DNA of 64,000 nucleotides from positions 301-64,300 of the forward strand of contig JANXBU010000006.1 in NCBI GenBank assembly GCA_025060505.1, given 5' to 3'. This DNA is from Candidatus Calescibacterium sp. (GTDB taxonomy: Bacteria > Calescibacteriota > Calescibacteriia > Calescibacteriales > Calescibacteriaceae). The position numbers and the translations under genes are program-made. Of the stretch, positions 8,685 to 17,766 are shown piece by piece. A model generated the notes under the pieces. That model had not been told where the DNA came from. It saw only the letters and a program-made list of their open reading frames with translations, and ran no database searches. How positions within the stretch are numbered: position 1 is the first letter of the stretch; the number at the start of each line of letters is the position of its first letter.

Positions 8685-9704
8685 TTATTTGCTGTGACTT
8701 ATAACTACATACGCCGCCGAGATTACTATTCCTAAAAGAGAGAGAGGTATAAGTGTTCCCCATCCAAGTCTTATCAGCTGATCAAATCTGAATCGTGGAA
8801 GTGTCCATCTTATAACCACGAAAAGTACAAGGAGTGTGAAAAGCTTTGCTGAGAAAACTCCGAAGTATATGATATATTCTATTACTGAGCTGAAAAGGTA
8901 TTCATCTGGGAGGTCAATTTTTATAAAAGGTAAGTTCCAGCCTCCGAGAAACAACAGTATAATCAAGCAAGAACCCAATGTAAGGTGCATATATTCTCCC
9001 ATGAAGAACATAGCGAATTTCATTCCGGAGTATTCAGTGTGAAATCCTCCTATAAGTTCTCCTTCTGCTTCTGGGAGGTCAAATGGGATTCTTGCTGATT
9101 CCGCTAAAACAGATATGAAAAATACAATAAAAGCTATCGGGTTCAGTATAATTCCCCATTTCCATCCTTCCTGAGATTTCACTATATCTACGAAATCAAA
9201 TGTTCCATATATTATGAGCATAGAGAGTAAAGATATAGAAAGTGCTACCTCATAAGATATAAACTGTGAGCTTGCGCGCAGCGATCCAAGCAGTGAAAAT
9301 TTGTTCTCAGATGACCACCCTCCAAGAAGTATTCCCCAAACTCCCAGAGAAGAAAAAGCTAAAACTACGAGAACACTTAGCTCTGTGCTTACTGGTTGTA
9401 GTACTGGTATTATTGGAACAGCTATAAAAGCTAACATCGGAACAACTGCTGTTATAAACGGTCCGATATAATACAGGAACTTGTTTGATTGAGGTGGAAC
9501 GAAGGCTTCTTTCAGTATAAACTTCAATGCATCTGCGAGTGGATGAAGCAATCCATACAATCCTGCTTTCTCTGGACCAACCCTATCTTGTATGAAAGCG
9601 GAAACTTTTCTCTCAGCGAAAACCATTAGTGGAACTATGTTCAGAACCAAAAATAAAACTATTCCACCCCTTACAATTATACCTATTGTTTCTCCTATTT
9701 CCAT
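8685..9704 (-). CDS. nuoH: NADH-quinone oxidoreductase subunit H
   Basis: A 339-residue membrane protein with eight or so hydrophobic segments and the highly conserved family stretches: FAERKVSAFIQDRVGPEKAG near residues 29-48, FDLPEAEGELIGGFHTEYSG near 210, and a C-terminal RFRFDQLIRLGWGTLIPLSL. NuoH is the membrane subunit that forms the quinone chamber of respiratory complex I. The genes that normally surround it (nuoA-G and nuoI-N) are absent here. It could serve a dispersed complex I or a related membrane hydrogenase module; the strong RVGPEKAG and acidic-loop conservation favour complex I. The start ATG has no Shine-Dalgarno but is preceded by a purine-rich stretch. Confidence 0.93.
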   Translation of the reverse strand: MEIGETIGIIVRGGIVLFLVLNIVPLMVFAERKVSAFIQDRVGPEKAGLYGLLHPLADALKFILKEAFVPPQSNKFLYYIGPFITAVVPMLAFIAVPIIPVLQPVSTELSVLVVLAFSSLGVWGILLGGWSSENKFSLLGSLRASSQFISYEVALSISLLSMLIIYGTFDFVDIVKSQEGWKWGIILNPIAFIVFFISVLAESARIPFDLPEAEGELIGGFHTEYSGMKFAMFFMGEYMHLTLGSCLIILLFLGGWNLPFIKIDLPDEYLFSSVIEYIIYFGVFSAKLFTLLVLFVVIRWTLPRFRFDQLIRLGWGTLIPLSLLGIVISAAYVVISHSK

Positions 9705-9770
9705 TTCTTCTTTTTTATTTTTCTTTAATGCATTGAAATTTCTATTTTTCCAAAATTTTAATATCTGAAT

Positions 9771-9776
9771 TATAAT
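9771..9776 (+). promoter_or_regulatory. -10 box, likely leaderless promoter
   Basis: A perfect TATAAT 9 nt before the ATG at 9786. No clear -35 at the expected distance. Confidence 0.5.
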
Positions 9777-9785
9777 AGCTTTTTG

Positions 9786-12428
9786 ATGTTTCTTTTTATC
9801 CTCACAACTTTTCTGATTTCTATTGACTTCAAATCTTATGAATCTTGGAATTTTACTGAAATCAAAAATGTAAAAATATATTGGGAAGATGAGATAAGTT
9901 CTTTTGCTAAGGTTTTTGTAAGTTTAGCAAAGGAGCAGATTGAATCTCTCGAAGGAATTTTTGGAAGAGAGATCCCTCATACAAATGTTGTTCTATTTTA
10001 TGAGAAAGACGATACTCAGATAGAATTTTTCTTTTCTCCATCAAGAATTTTTTTAGTTAATCTTGGAGGAACAAGAATTGAAAAAACTTTCTATCATATA
10101 AAGAAATTTGAAGATATTGTTGAGAGTGTTTTAGGATGTGCTTTCTTAATGAAATTACCAGATTTCATAAGAGTGTTCCCACCAGACTATTTGATATCGC
10201 CGAATTATATTCAATCTTTTTGTGAGTACATAACAATAAAAGACGATTTTTTTAACTTCCCATTTTATGGTTCAAAATACTCTGGAACTATGAAATTTAT
10301 AGAAATAGAATATGGGAGAAGTAAATTATTTGACCTTTTCTTAAACGGTAGAATAATATACGACAAATTCTCGGTATATGAAGATGAGTTTCTAAGATGG
10401 AGAAGATCAAAGTTCATATACAATGAAAACAATTCAAAAGTTTACAGTCAAGTATCTAAATATATACACGGACTTAACGTGTTTCAAGGTAAGATATTAT
10501 ATTTTTCAGATGGATATATAAAATCTATTGACAACGAAAAAACTATCGAAGTGGATTTTTTAGATTATGATTTTGGTTATCTGAACGGAGACGGAAATCG
10601 AATCATATTTGATGCGAAAGAAGATGGATTCTATAAAATATATGTTGTAGATGGGAATGAAATTCTTAAATTAGAACTGAATGGGATCAGGGCCTGGTAT
10701 CCAGATGTTGTTTCTGATACCATCGTTTTTGTGAAGAAAAATATCAACTATGATGAACTTTGTATTATTTCTTTGAAACCAAAAGTTCAAAATTTTGTTG
10801 CAGATGAAAGTTTACAAGAACCCGAATGTATTTTCAGAGCGGAGAATTACTCAGAAATTTTCACACCGGATTTTTCTCCAGATGGAAGCAAAATTGTTTT
10901 CTCTCTGAGACGCTCAAATGGTTTTTTTGACATTGTTCTGGTTGATATTCAAACCAGAGAGTTTTTGTTTTTGACACAAGATTCTTTTGCAGATATATTT
11001 CCGAAATGGTCTGATTCTGCCAGTATAATTTTCTCTTCAAACAGAGCTGGATCGTTCAATCTTTTTCAGTTTAACATAAACACAAATAGAATTTCGCGTA
11101 TAACTGAGCACAACGAAGGAGTTTTTTTAGGTATCAGAATCAATGATAGTGTCTTCGGTCTTTCTTACAACGATTTTTCTGTTTATGTTTCGGAATCAGG
11201 GTTCAGAGAATACGAAAATTTAAATCTGAGGAGAGAGTCAATATACACAAGAGTATATGAAAACAACTTTGAAGCAAAAAAGGTGGGTTTTGAGGTAGAT
11301 GATGTCGGAATATTACCACCATATATATATACATCTCTTCCGGGTTTTTTCATAGGTCGGGTGGTTTTTTTCCTTGTAGACGATCTTTTCAGAAACAATC
11401 TGTACTTTGGGATTGATTGGAGACTCCCTATTTATAGGTGGAAGCTGTTTTCCGATCTTTTTCCAGATGTCAATATAGGTGGTAGTTCTTTAGGTTTTTT
11501 CATAAGGGGTTTGATGAGGTTTTCAAATCCATATATATTTTTTAAGCTCAGATATGAACCTTTCAACGGTATATTCGTGAGGTCTATTGAAAGGGAACAT
11601 GAGTTTTTTCCGGAAAGAGCTTTTTCATCATCTGCAATCCTGATTCATCCGTTGAGAAAATCTTGGTTTTTTTGGGGAGTAGATTTTTCAGATTACAAGC
11701 TTACAACAGATTTTCCAAGTACTTCTTTTTGGAACATGGTCAAAGATCAGTACAGAGATTTTGGACAAGGTTCTTTTGTAAATCCTCTTGTAGGTTTTTT
11801 TCTCAGAACCGCAAGGAAGAGCTTTTACTTGGAGAACGGGTTAGATTTTCTTCTCTCATCTTCTCTGATTACAAGGAGACTCGGACTTGCTCTTGACACC
11901 GGTCTTAACTTGTTTTCTCCAAGTTTGAGCATTTTTATTTTTAATCTCGGTTTAAATGGCTTTTTTGCTTTGAATGTTCCAAGGAGATTCCAGAATATTT
12001 TTGGTTCAAAGGAAATTCCATCATATCTTGATCCTCCTTATGATTTGAGTCCACTTCGTAGATTCAGTCCAATTTCTTTTGATTTTGATCAGATCGGATA
12101 CGAGATAGGGAACATAAGGGGAGTCAGACCAAGAAGAAGCGATCTCGGTGGTGTTTTAAATTTCAGAACATACATAAATGTTTTCAAAGGAGATTTTGAT
12201 TTTCCCGCAGATGTTGAATTTGTGAATGTTATTCCTTTTGTCTCCGTTGGTGGAATCAGAAATTTACAGAACAAGTTTGATTTTTATTCATCTTATGGTA
12301 TCGAGGCAGATCTCGAGACAGAGATTTTCTTTTCTTTACCTCTTACTTTGAAGTTTGGATTTGCTCGGGGAGAAATCAGTGAATTTTATTTTGCAGTTTA
12401 TATTACTCCGGGTGTTTTTCGAAATTGA
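9786..12428 (+). CDS. Secreted protein with TolB-like beta-propeller and predicted outer-membrane barrel
   Basis: About 880 residues from the ATG at 9786. A short hydrophobic leader (MFLFILTTFLISI) indicates export. Residues about 20-200 have alternating strands and helices with no motif I can name; this position in related architectures is often a degenerate peptidase-MA-like region. The middle (about 230-470) carries WD40/TolB-type propeller blades, such as FTPDFSPDGSKIVFSLR and IFPKWSDSASIIFSSNRAG. From about 520 to the end, alternating aromatic beta strands end in YFAVYITPGVFRN, as expected of an outer-membrane barrel. The likely place is the outer membrane with the propeller in the periplasm. 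The function is unknown. Its last 26 bp overlap the 3' end of the convergent PBP2 gene. Confidence 0.65.
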   Translation: MFLFILTTFLISIDFKSYESWNFTEIKNVKIYWEDEISSFAKVFVSLAKEQIESLEGIFGREIPHTNVVLFYEKDDTQIEFFFSPSRIFLVNLGGTRIEKTFYHIKKFEDIVESVLGCAFLMKLPDFIRVFPPDYLISPNYIQSFCEYITIKDDFFNFPFYGSKYSGTMKFIEIEYGRSKLFDLFLNGRIIYDKFSVYEDEFLRWRRSKFIYNENNSKVYSQVSKYIHGLNVFQGKILYFSDGYIKSIDNEKTIEVDFLDYDFGYLNGDGNRIIFDAKEDGFYKIYVVDGNEILKLELNGIRAWYPDVVSDTIVFVKKNINYDELCIISLKPKVQNFVADESLQEPECIFRAENYSEIFTPDFSPDGSKIVFSLRRSNGFFDIVLVDIQTREFLFLTQDSFADIFPKWSDSASIIFSSNRAGSFNLFQFNINTNRISRITEHNEGVFLGIRINDSVFGLSYNDFSVYVSESGFREYENLNLRRESIYTRVYENNFEAKKVGFEVDDVGILPPYIYTSLPGFFIGRVVFFLVDDLFRNNLYFGIDWRLPIYRWKLFSDLFPDVNIGGSSLGFFIRGLMRFSNPYIFFKLRYEPFNGIFVRSIEREHEFFPERAFSSSAILIHPLRKSWFFWGVDFSDYKLTTDFPSTSFWNMVKDQYRDFGQGSFVNPLVGFFLRTARKSFYLENGLDFLLSSSLITRRLGLALDTGLNLFSPSLSIFIFNLGLNGFFALNVPRRFQNIFGSKEIPSYLDPPYDLSPLRRFSPISFDFDQIGYEIGNIRGVRPRRSDLGGVLNFRTYINVFKGDFDFPADVEFVNVIPFVSVGGIRNLQNKFDFYSSYGIEADLETEIFFSLPLTLKFGFARGEISEFYFAVYITPGVFRN

Positions 12429-14202
12429 TTTCAGCTGATCTTGTCAGATCTTTTTGTATATCTTTTTTGTTGTTTTTTATTTCAAAATATTTTTCTATGA
12501 TCTGCTTGACAATTGGTGCAGCGTATTTTGATCCAGCTCCTGAATGTTCAACTATGGCTACAGCAACTATTTCGGGTTTTTCAGCAGGTGCGAAGGCAGC
12601 AAACCAAGCATGATCTCTCATATTTTTTGGTATCTCTTCATCTTGAATTTTATCTATTGGTTTTCCAAGCAATCTCTCTATTACAGAAAGAGATATAACC
12701 TGAGAGGTTCCTGTTTTTCCTCCATACTTTATGTTTGGTATCTTGCTTCTGGCCGCAGTTCCCCATTCTACCACGCCAACCATAGCTTCTTTCACTATGT
12801 TCAATGTTTCAGAAGATAGACCATCTATTTTCTTTGCAGGATATGAAATCTCTTTATTCCCTATTTTTTTGACAACATGAGGATGTACAAGGTATCCTCC
12901 GTTTGCAACCGCTGAAATAAATCTTGCTACCTGTAATGGGGTGAGTTTCACATAACCCTGTCCTATTGATATTGGTATATTTTCACCGGGGTACCATCTA
13001 TCTTTAAGCACTTTCTTTTTCCATTCTGTTGAAGGCACTAGTCCTTTTGCTTCTGGGAACAGATCTATTCCAGTTTTTTCGGTGAGTCCGAATTTTTTTG
13101 CCCATTTATGTATTCTATCCACTCCCAATTTTACACCTAAGTTGTAAAAAAATACATCGCAGGATTTGATTATTGATTCTTGAAAAGATACTGTGCCGTG
13201 TCCTTCCTTTTTCCAACATCTGAATTTCTTATCTCCGAGATGGAAAATACCTCTGCATCTTACACTTTCGTTTACTGATGACCTTTTTTCTTCAAGCGCA
13301 GCTATTGCAACAAGAATTTTGAAAACCGATCCTGGTGGATACTCAGATGAAATTGCTCTGTTTAAGAAAGGTTTTCTTACGTCTTCAAAATAAGCTCTCC
13401 ACAAATCTTCATCAACTCTTCGTGAGAATATGTTTATGTCATAATAAGGTGCTGATACCAGAGTTAATATTTCTCCATTGTTTGGGTTCATAACAACTAT
13501 TGCTCCTTCTTTATCTTTCATAAGTTCTTCGGCAAACATTTGCAGCGGGGCCAGTAGAGTCAGTGTTATTCTTTGTCCTTTTTTACCATCTATGTCTTCA
13601 ATAATCTTTAACTCCTTCCCGAACGCATTTATCTCAACTATTTTCTTTGATGGTTCTCCTCTAAGGAATTCATCATACACAGCCTCAACTCCATAAACGC
13701 CTCTGTACTCATAATATTTTTCTGTTTTTATGTGTCCGATAACATGTGATGCAAAGCTTTGCAGTGGGTAGAATCTTTTGCTTGTTGTCTCAAAACTTAT
13801 GTATGGCATATTGTACAGTGTTGGTAGAATTTCTGCAAGCTCGTTATAATTCACATCTGCTTTCAGAACAAATGGGTAATACCTTTTGGCTTTCCTGAGT
13901 TCTTCTGCTTTATCTTTACCAAAAATGTCATAAATTTCCTGTGGTATTCTCCCCTTTATCTCCATCGGGAATGTTGTTACATCTATTGTTTTTATGTTTG
14001 TTGCAACCAGAACTTCATCTGAAGTATATATCTCTCCTCTCTCCGGTGGATAAAGTTTTATTCTCGTTTTTATTGATCTTGCTTCCTCATAAATTTCCTC
14101 CCCCTTGTATATTTGAAGATAAAAAAATCTCCCTATTAGTATTGCGAAAAGTATCATTGAGATGGTGTAGAAGATCAAAGTTCTGGTCTGAAAAGAGTTC
14201 AT
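12403..14202 (-). CDS. mrdA: Penicillin-binding protein 2 (peptidoglycan transpeptidase)
   Basis: A 599-residue class B penicillin-binding protein. One membrane anchor lies at residues 9-30, followed by the dimerisation domain (PPERGEIYTSDEVLVATN) and the transpeptidase domain with its three motifs: Ser292-x-x-Lys295 in PPGSVFKIL, the second motif SCD at about 347, and KTG at about 496 in YGGKTGTSQ. It cross-links peptidoglycan during cell elongation together with RodA, which is encoded at 36123. The PBP2-like organisation (short N-terminal part, no PASTA domains) separates it from PBP3/FtsI. It is not next to mreBCD or rodA as in many bacteria. Its 3' end overlaps the convergent barrel-protein gene. 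Confidence 0.9.
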   Translation of the reverse strand: MNSFQTRTLIFYTISMILFAILIGRFFYLQIYKGEEIYEEARSIKTRIKLYPPERGEIYTSDEVLVATNIKTIDVTTFPMEIKGRIPQEIYDIFGKDKAEELRKAKRYYPFVLKADVNYNELAEILPTLYNMPYISFETTSKRFYPLQSFASHVIGHIKTEKYYEYRGVYGVEAVYDEFLRGEPSKKIVEINAFGKELKIIEDIDGKKGQRITLTLLAPLQMFAEELMKDKEGAIVVMNPNNGEILTLVSAPYYDINIFSRRVDEDLWRAYFEDVRKPFLNRAISSEYPPGSVFKILVAIAALEEKRSSVNESVRCRGIFHLGDKKFRCWKKEGHGTVSFQESIIKSCDVFFYNLGVKLGVDRIHKWAKKFGLTEKTGIDLFPEAKGLVPSTEWKKKVLKDRWYPGENIPISIGQGYVKLTPLQVARFISAVANGGYLVHPHVVKKIGNKEISYPAKKIDGLSSETLNIVKEAMVGVVEWGTAARSKIPNIKYGGKTGTSQVISLSVIERLLGKPIDKIQDEEIPKNMRDHAWFAAFAPAEKPEIVAVAIVEHSGAGSKYAAPIVKQIIEKYFEIKNNKKDIQKDLTRSAEINFEKHPE

Positions 14203-14283
14203 ATAGTGTTGAAGCTCATAAAATTGTATATTTTACTTTAAAAATTTTATGATTTTTATCTTTTATATGTTTAATTTTCAGTT

Positions 14284-15912
14284 ATGGACTTGAAGCCTAT
14301 AATAGACAAATATATCAGGTCTGAGTTAGCTCTCAAAAACTTTCTTGAAGAAGTCAACAAAGTCGATCCAGAGTTTCTTGACATGTGCAGAGAATTGATA
14401 CTAAGGAAACAATTTGAGACGCTCGATCCACTTGAAGTGGAAAATCCTCCTTATTTTCATTATGATAGAAAGTATTACGATTTTGGTAAGGAAAGATTCT
14501 ACAATTTTGGTGTGATTACATTGGCAGGTGGTTCAGCTACAAGGTTTTTCTCCGAGATAAAAACCGATCTGAAATCAAAAGCTCTTTTCCCTTTTACGGA
14601 AAATTCTAATTTCCTTGAACTTTTTGCAGGTGAGATATTGGCTTCTGCTATATCGTCAGGATACATTGTTCCTTGGCTTATTATGGTCAGCGATAACACC
14701 GCGGATGAGATTCTGAACTATGTGGGAAAACAACCATTTGGATTTCCAAAGGAATTCATATTTGTAGTAAAGCAAGGTGTTGTTCCACGTTTTGACGATG
14801 AAGGTTTTCCTGTGGTCTCAAAAGATGGATTTTTTTCTTGGACCGGAAACGGACACGGTGGCGTTTTCTTCTTACTCAAAGAAGATATAACCAAAACCCT
14901 ACTTAATCATTCAGCGCAGGAAAAAAATATGAAGGAACTGCTGAACAAAATGGGTATACACAATATTGTTCTTCATAATGTTGATAATGTCTTTGCTCGT
15001 CCAACAGATTTTGTTCGCTTGGGATTTCATTTGGAGAACAATTCGCTTTTTACACTCTCAGCAGTTGAAAGATATGATGTGGATGAAAAGATAGGTCTGA
15101 TAGCTTATATACCGAAGAGAGCAAGATATTGTGTTCTGGAATACAGTTTTGCTGACCCTCAGATTTTTAGCAGAATGAAAAATGGAACCCCATATTACAA
15201 TATCGGACATATAAACACAAACATTTTCTCCCTTGATATAATAGATGATAAATACTTGAAAAAACTCAAACCTGTTTTATATTTTGGTAAGACTGTCAAA
15301 ATAGATGAACAAACTGTTAAAACAAACACTGTTGAATTCTTAAATCAGATGATTGTGAATGAGCTTCCATCTGATAAAGTAAAAGTTATTCTCCTTCAGA
15401 GAGACGAGTTTTTCTTACCTACAAAAACCATTTCTGGAAGAGATTCTCTTGAAACATCAAGAGAAAAGTATTTTTCTTACATAAGGTCGAAAATGAAGAG
15501 TTTGGGAGTAAATATACCTTCTGATTCGAACTTCGAATTAGCTCCGTACTTCGTTTTTGGTGATTTTGAAATATTTGATACAACAGACTGGGTTATTGAA
15601 AGTGGAACAGATTTTTATTTTGGCATACCTTTTTCTTCCGATGGATACTGTATATCATCTGGTTTCAAGCTTATTGGGGGAGCTAAGTTTAATATTAGCT
15701 CCTCAAAACCTTTTGGCAATATCGTTCTTGATAATCGCAAGATAAAGGGTTTCCAGGATTTCCCAAGAGTAAAAATAGGGAAAAATGTTTGTGTAAAAGG
15801 CAAGGTAAAAATAACTCTTGAGGAAGGAAGCGAACTCCATATTCGGGATGGGGTAGAGATAAATAAAGATTTAGTGATAAATCTTCGCAAATCGGAGAAG
15901 TTTATTTTATGA
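14284..15912 (+). CDS. UDPGP-family sugar nucleotide pyrophosphorylase
   Basis: A 542-residue protein of the UDPGP family, which includes eukaryotic-type UDP-N-acetylglucosamine and UDP-glucose pyrophosphorylases. The nucleotide loop LAGGSATRF is at about residue 79. TDLKSKALFPF places the conserved lysine, GNGHGGVFFLL corresponds to the uridine/GlcNAc-binding region, and HNVDNVFARPTDFVRLGFH contains the metal-binding Asp. The C-terminus has left-handed beta-helix-like hexapeptides (NIVLDNRKIKGFQDFPRVKI). It probably makes a UDP-sugar from sugar-1-phosphate and UTP in the cytoplasm. I cannot decide between GlcNAc-1-P and glucose-1-P. It is much longer than bacterial GalU, so it belongs to the other family. 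A TTTAAT box is at 14270-14275. Confidence 0.75.
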   Translation: MDLKPIIDKYIRSELALKNFLEEVNKVDPEFLDMCRELILRKQFETLDPLEVENPPYFHYDRKYYDFGKERFYNFGVITLAGGSATRFFSEIKTDLKSKALFPFTENSNFLELFAGEILASAISSGYIVPWLIMVSDNTADEILNYVGKQPFGFPKEFIFVVKQGVVPRFDDEGFPVVSKDGFFSWTGNGHGGVFFLLKEDITKTLLNHSAQEKNMKELLNKMGIHNIVLHNVDNVFARPTDFVRLGFHLENNSLFTLSAVERYDVDEKIGLIAYIPKRARYCVLEYSFADPQIFSRMKNGTPYYNIGHINTNIFSLDIIDDKYLKKLKPVLYFGKTVKIDEQTVKTNTVEFLNQMIVNELPSDKVKVILLQRDEFFLPTKTISGRDSLETSREKYFSYIRSKMKSLGVNIPSDSNFELAPYFVFGDFEIFDTTDWVIESGTDFYFGIPFSSDGYCISSGFKLIGGAKFNISSSKPFGNIVLDNRKIKGFQDFPRVKIGKNVCVKGKVKITLEEGSELHIRDGVEINKDLVINLRKSEKFIL

Positions 15913-16108
15913 ATGATTGATACGAAAATCTTGAATAATCAGAAAACTGTATAAAGTGAAGACAAAACTGATTTCTCTGTGATTCTTTGAGATTTTGATC
16001 AGACTTTGGGTTAGCCCTAAATTACTGAGATAGGTTTCAATTTTGGTGAAAAAAGTATATAAATATTGATAAATAACGGAAAGTTTAGTTTGGTGTAATC
16101 AAAGTAGA

Positions 16109-16114
16109 TATAAT
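16109..16114 (+). promoter_or_regulatory. -10 box, likely leaderless promoter of gcvH-trpB
   Basis: A perfect TATAAT ends 6 nt before the gcvH ATG, which leaves no room for a ribosome binding site. The downstream gene of the same presumed transcript (trpB) does have one. Confidence 0.55.
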
Positions 16115-16120
16115 TAACCT

Positions 16121-16519
16121 ATGCGTAAGTATGAGATTCCGTCAGGCCTCTTTTATACTGAGGAACATGAGTGGGTTGATATTAAAGATAACATTGGAGT
16201 TTGTGGTATAACAGATTACGCTCAAAAAAGTTTGTCTGATATTGTCTATGTTGAACTTCCCGAAGTTGGGAGAGAGGTAAAAAAAGGTGAGGTTGTTTGT
16301 ACTGTTGAATCTGTTAAAGCTGTATCAGACGTATTCTCTCCGCTTTCGGGGAAGATAGTAGACATAAACACGAGATTGAAAAGCGAACCATCTCTTATAA
16401 ACTCTTCTCCTTATTCAGAAGGATGGATTTTCAAAATTCAGATAAAAGAAAGTTCTGATGGTCTACTTTCACATGATGATTACAAAAAGCTCATAGATAA
16501 AATAGAGTCGGGTAGATGA
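16121..16519 (+). CDS. gcvH: Glycine cleavage system H protein
   Basis: 132 residues, the usual length for the lipoyl carrier of the glycine cleavage system. The conserved core is clear: YTEEHEWVD near the start, GITDYAQKSLSDIVYVELP, and the lipoyl attachment site VESVKAV with Lys66. It shuttles the aminomethyl group between the P, T and L proteins in the cytoplasm. None of gcvP, gcvT or lpd is in the window. It may form a two-gene unit with trpB 75 nt downstream. An additional role as a lipoate relay carrier, known in some bacteria, cannot be excluded. Confidence 0.93.
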   Translation: MRKYEIPSGLFYTEEHEWVDIKDNIGVCGITDYAQKSLSDIVYVELPEVGREVKKGEVVCTVESVKAVSDVFSPLSGKIVDINTRLKSEPSLINSSPYSEGWIFKIQIKESSDGLLSHDDYKKLIDKIESGR

Positions 16520-16582
16520 AATCTAAATCTCTGATTTGTTCAACCATATTTATTTGCCAAACCCATAGACCAGAGACTTTTT

Positions 16583-16587
16583 AGGAG
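16583..16587 (+). promoter_or_regulatory. Shine-Dalgarno site of trpB
   Basis: AGGAG lies 7 nt before the ATG at 16595. It is one of only two strong ribosome-binding sites I noticed, and both precede genes that are not first in their transcript. It fixes the trpB start. Confidence 0.7.
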
Positions 16588-16594
16588 AACCGAT

Positions 16595-17740
16595 ATGTTT
16601 GGTGAGTTCGGAGGTAGATTTATAGCAGAAACGCTATATGAGCCTTTGGAAGAACTTGATAGAGCTTTCAGGAAAGCTATAAAAACAAAAGATTTTTTGA
16701 GAAAACTTGATTATTATCTGAGAGTATATGCTGGAAGACCGACTCCTCTCTACTACGCTAAAAATTCTTCCGAGAAGCTTGGTTTAAAGCTCTACATAAA
16801 ACGAGAAGATCTTCTTCATACGGGGGCGCATAAGATAAACAATACTCTTGGACAATGTCTTTTGGCAAAAGATATCTTGAGGAAGCAGAGAATAATTGCA
16901 GAGACTGGTGCTGGTCAGCATGGTGTTGCTACTGCAACTGCTTGTGCTTTATTTTCTTTAAAGTGTGTAGTGTATATGGGAAAAATTGACACAGAAAGAC
17001 AGGAGATAAATGTCTTGAAAATGAAACTTCTTGGAGCTGAAGTTGTTCCGGTGGAATCTGGAACGAGAACCCTGAAAGATGCAATAAACGAAGCTCTGAG
17101 GGATTGGATAACTAATATTGACACAACTCACTATGTCATTGGATCTGTTGTTGGTCCGGAACCTTTTCCAGAAATAGTCGCTTTTTTTCAGTCGGTAATT
17201 GGTGAAGAAACAATAAGGCAGATAAGGAAGTTTGAGGGGAGGTATCCTGATTTTGTTGTAGCGTGTGTTGGTGGTGGCTCAAATGCTATTGGAATTTTCA
17301 GACCATTTTTGAAAACAAAAGTAGATCTCATAGGTGTTGAAGCTGGTGGAGATGGAAATAATCACTCTGCAAGTTTGAATTATGGCAAGATAGGAATTTT
17401 TCATGGATCAAAAACTTATGTTCTGCAAGATGAAGATGGTCAGATACTTGGAACACATTCAATTGCACCGGGTTTGGATTATCCAGCAGTTGGACCTGAA
17501 CACTCATACCTGAGGTCAACAGGAAGGGTAAAATATGTTGTTTCAGATGATCAGGCAGCTTTGGAAGGTTTTGAATTTCTATCGAGGGTAGAGGGAATAA
17601 TCCCGGCAATGGAGCCAGCTCACGCTATGGGTTGGATCCTAAGAAACGCAAAAGACCTTAAAAAATCTACCATAATACTTAATCTCTCTGGAAGAGGAGA
17701 TAAGGATATGCATATTTACAAAACTGTTAGAGCTAAATAA
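16595..17740 (+). CDS. trpB: Tryptophan synthase beta chain
   Basis: 381 residues, typical of TrpB1. The PLP lysine is Lys80 in HTGAHKINN, the catalytic glutamate is Glu103 in [11 protein letters not shown], and the phosphate-binding loop is GGGSNAIG near residue 227. It condenses indole and serine to tryptophan in complex with TrpA. No trpA or other trp gene is in the window, so the usual trp operon is broken up here. The start is set by the AGGAG site. It lies 75 nt after gcvH and may be cotranscribed with it, since I see no terminator between them. Confidence 0.95.
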   Translation: MFGEFGGRFIAETLYEPLEELDRAFRKAIKTKDFLRKLDYYLRVYAGRPTPLYYAKNSSEKLGLKLYIKREDLLHTGAHKINNTLGQCLLAKDILRKQRIIAETGAGQHGVATATACALFSLKCVVYMGKIDTERQEINVLKMKLLGAEVVPVESGTRTLKDAINEALRDWITNIDTTHYVIGSVVGPEPFPEIVAFFQSVIGEETIRQIRKFEGRYPDFVVACVGGGSNAIGIFRPFLKTKVDLIGVEAGGDGNNHSASLNYGKIGIFHGSKTYVLQDEDGQILGTHSIAPGLDYPAVGPEHSYLRSTGRVKYVVSDDQAALEGFEFLSRVEGIIPAMEPAHAMGWILRNAKDLKKSTIILNLSGRGDKDMHIYKTVRAK

Positions 17741-17766
17741 TTTTGAGTTCAGTTTTTGGAACCGTA

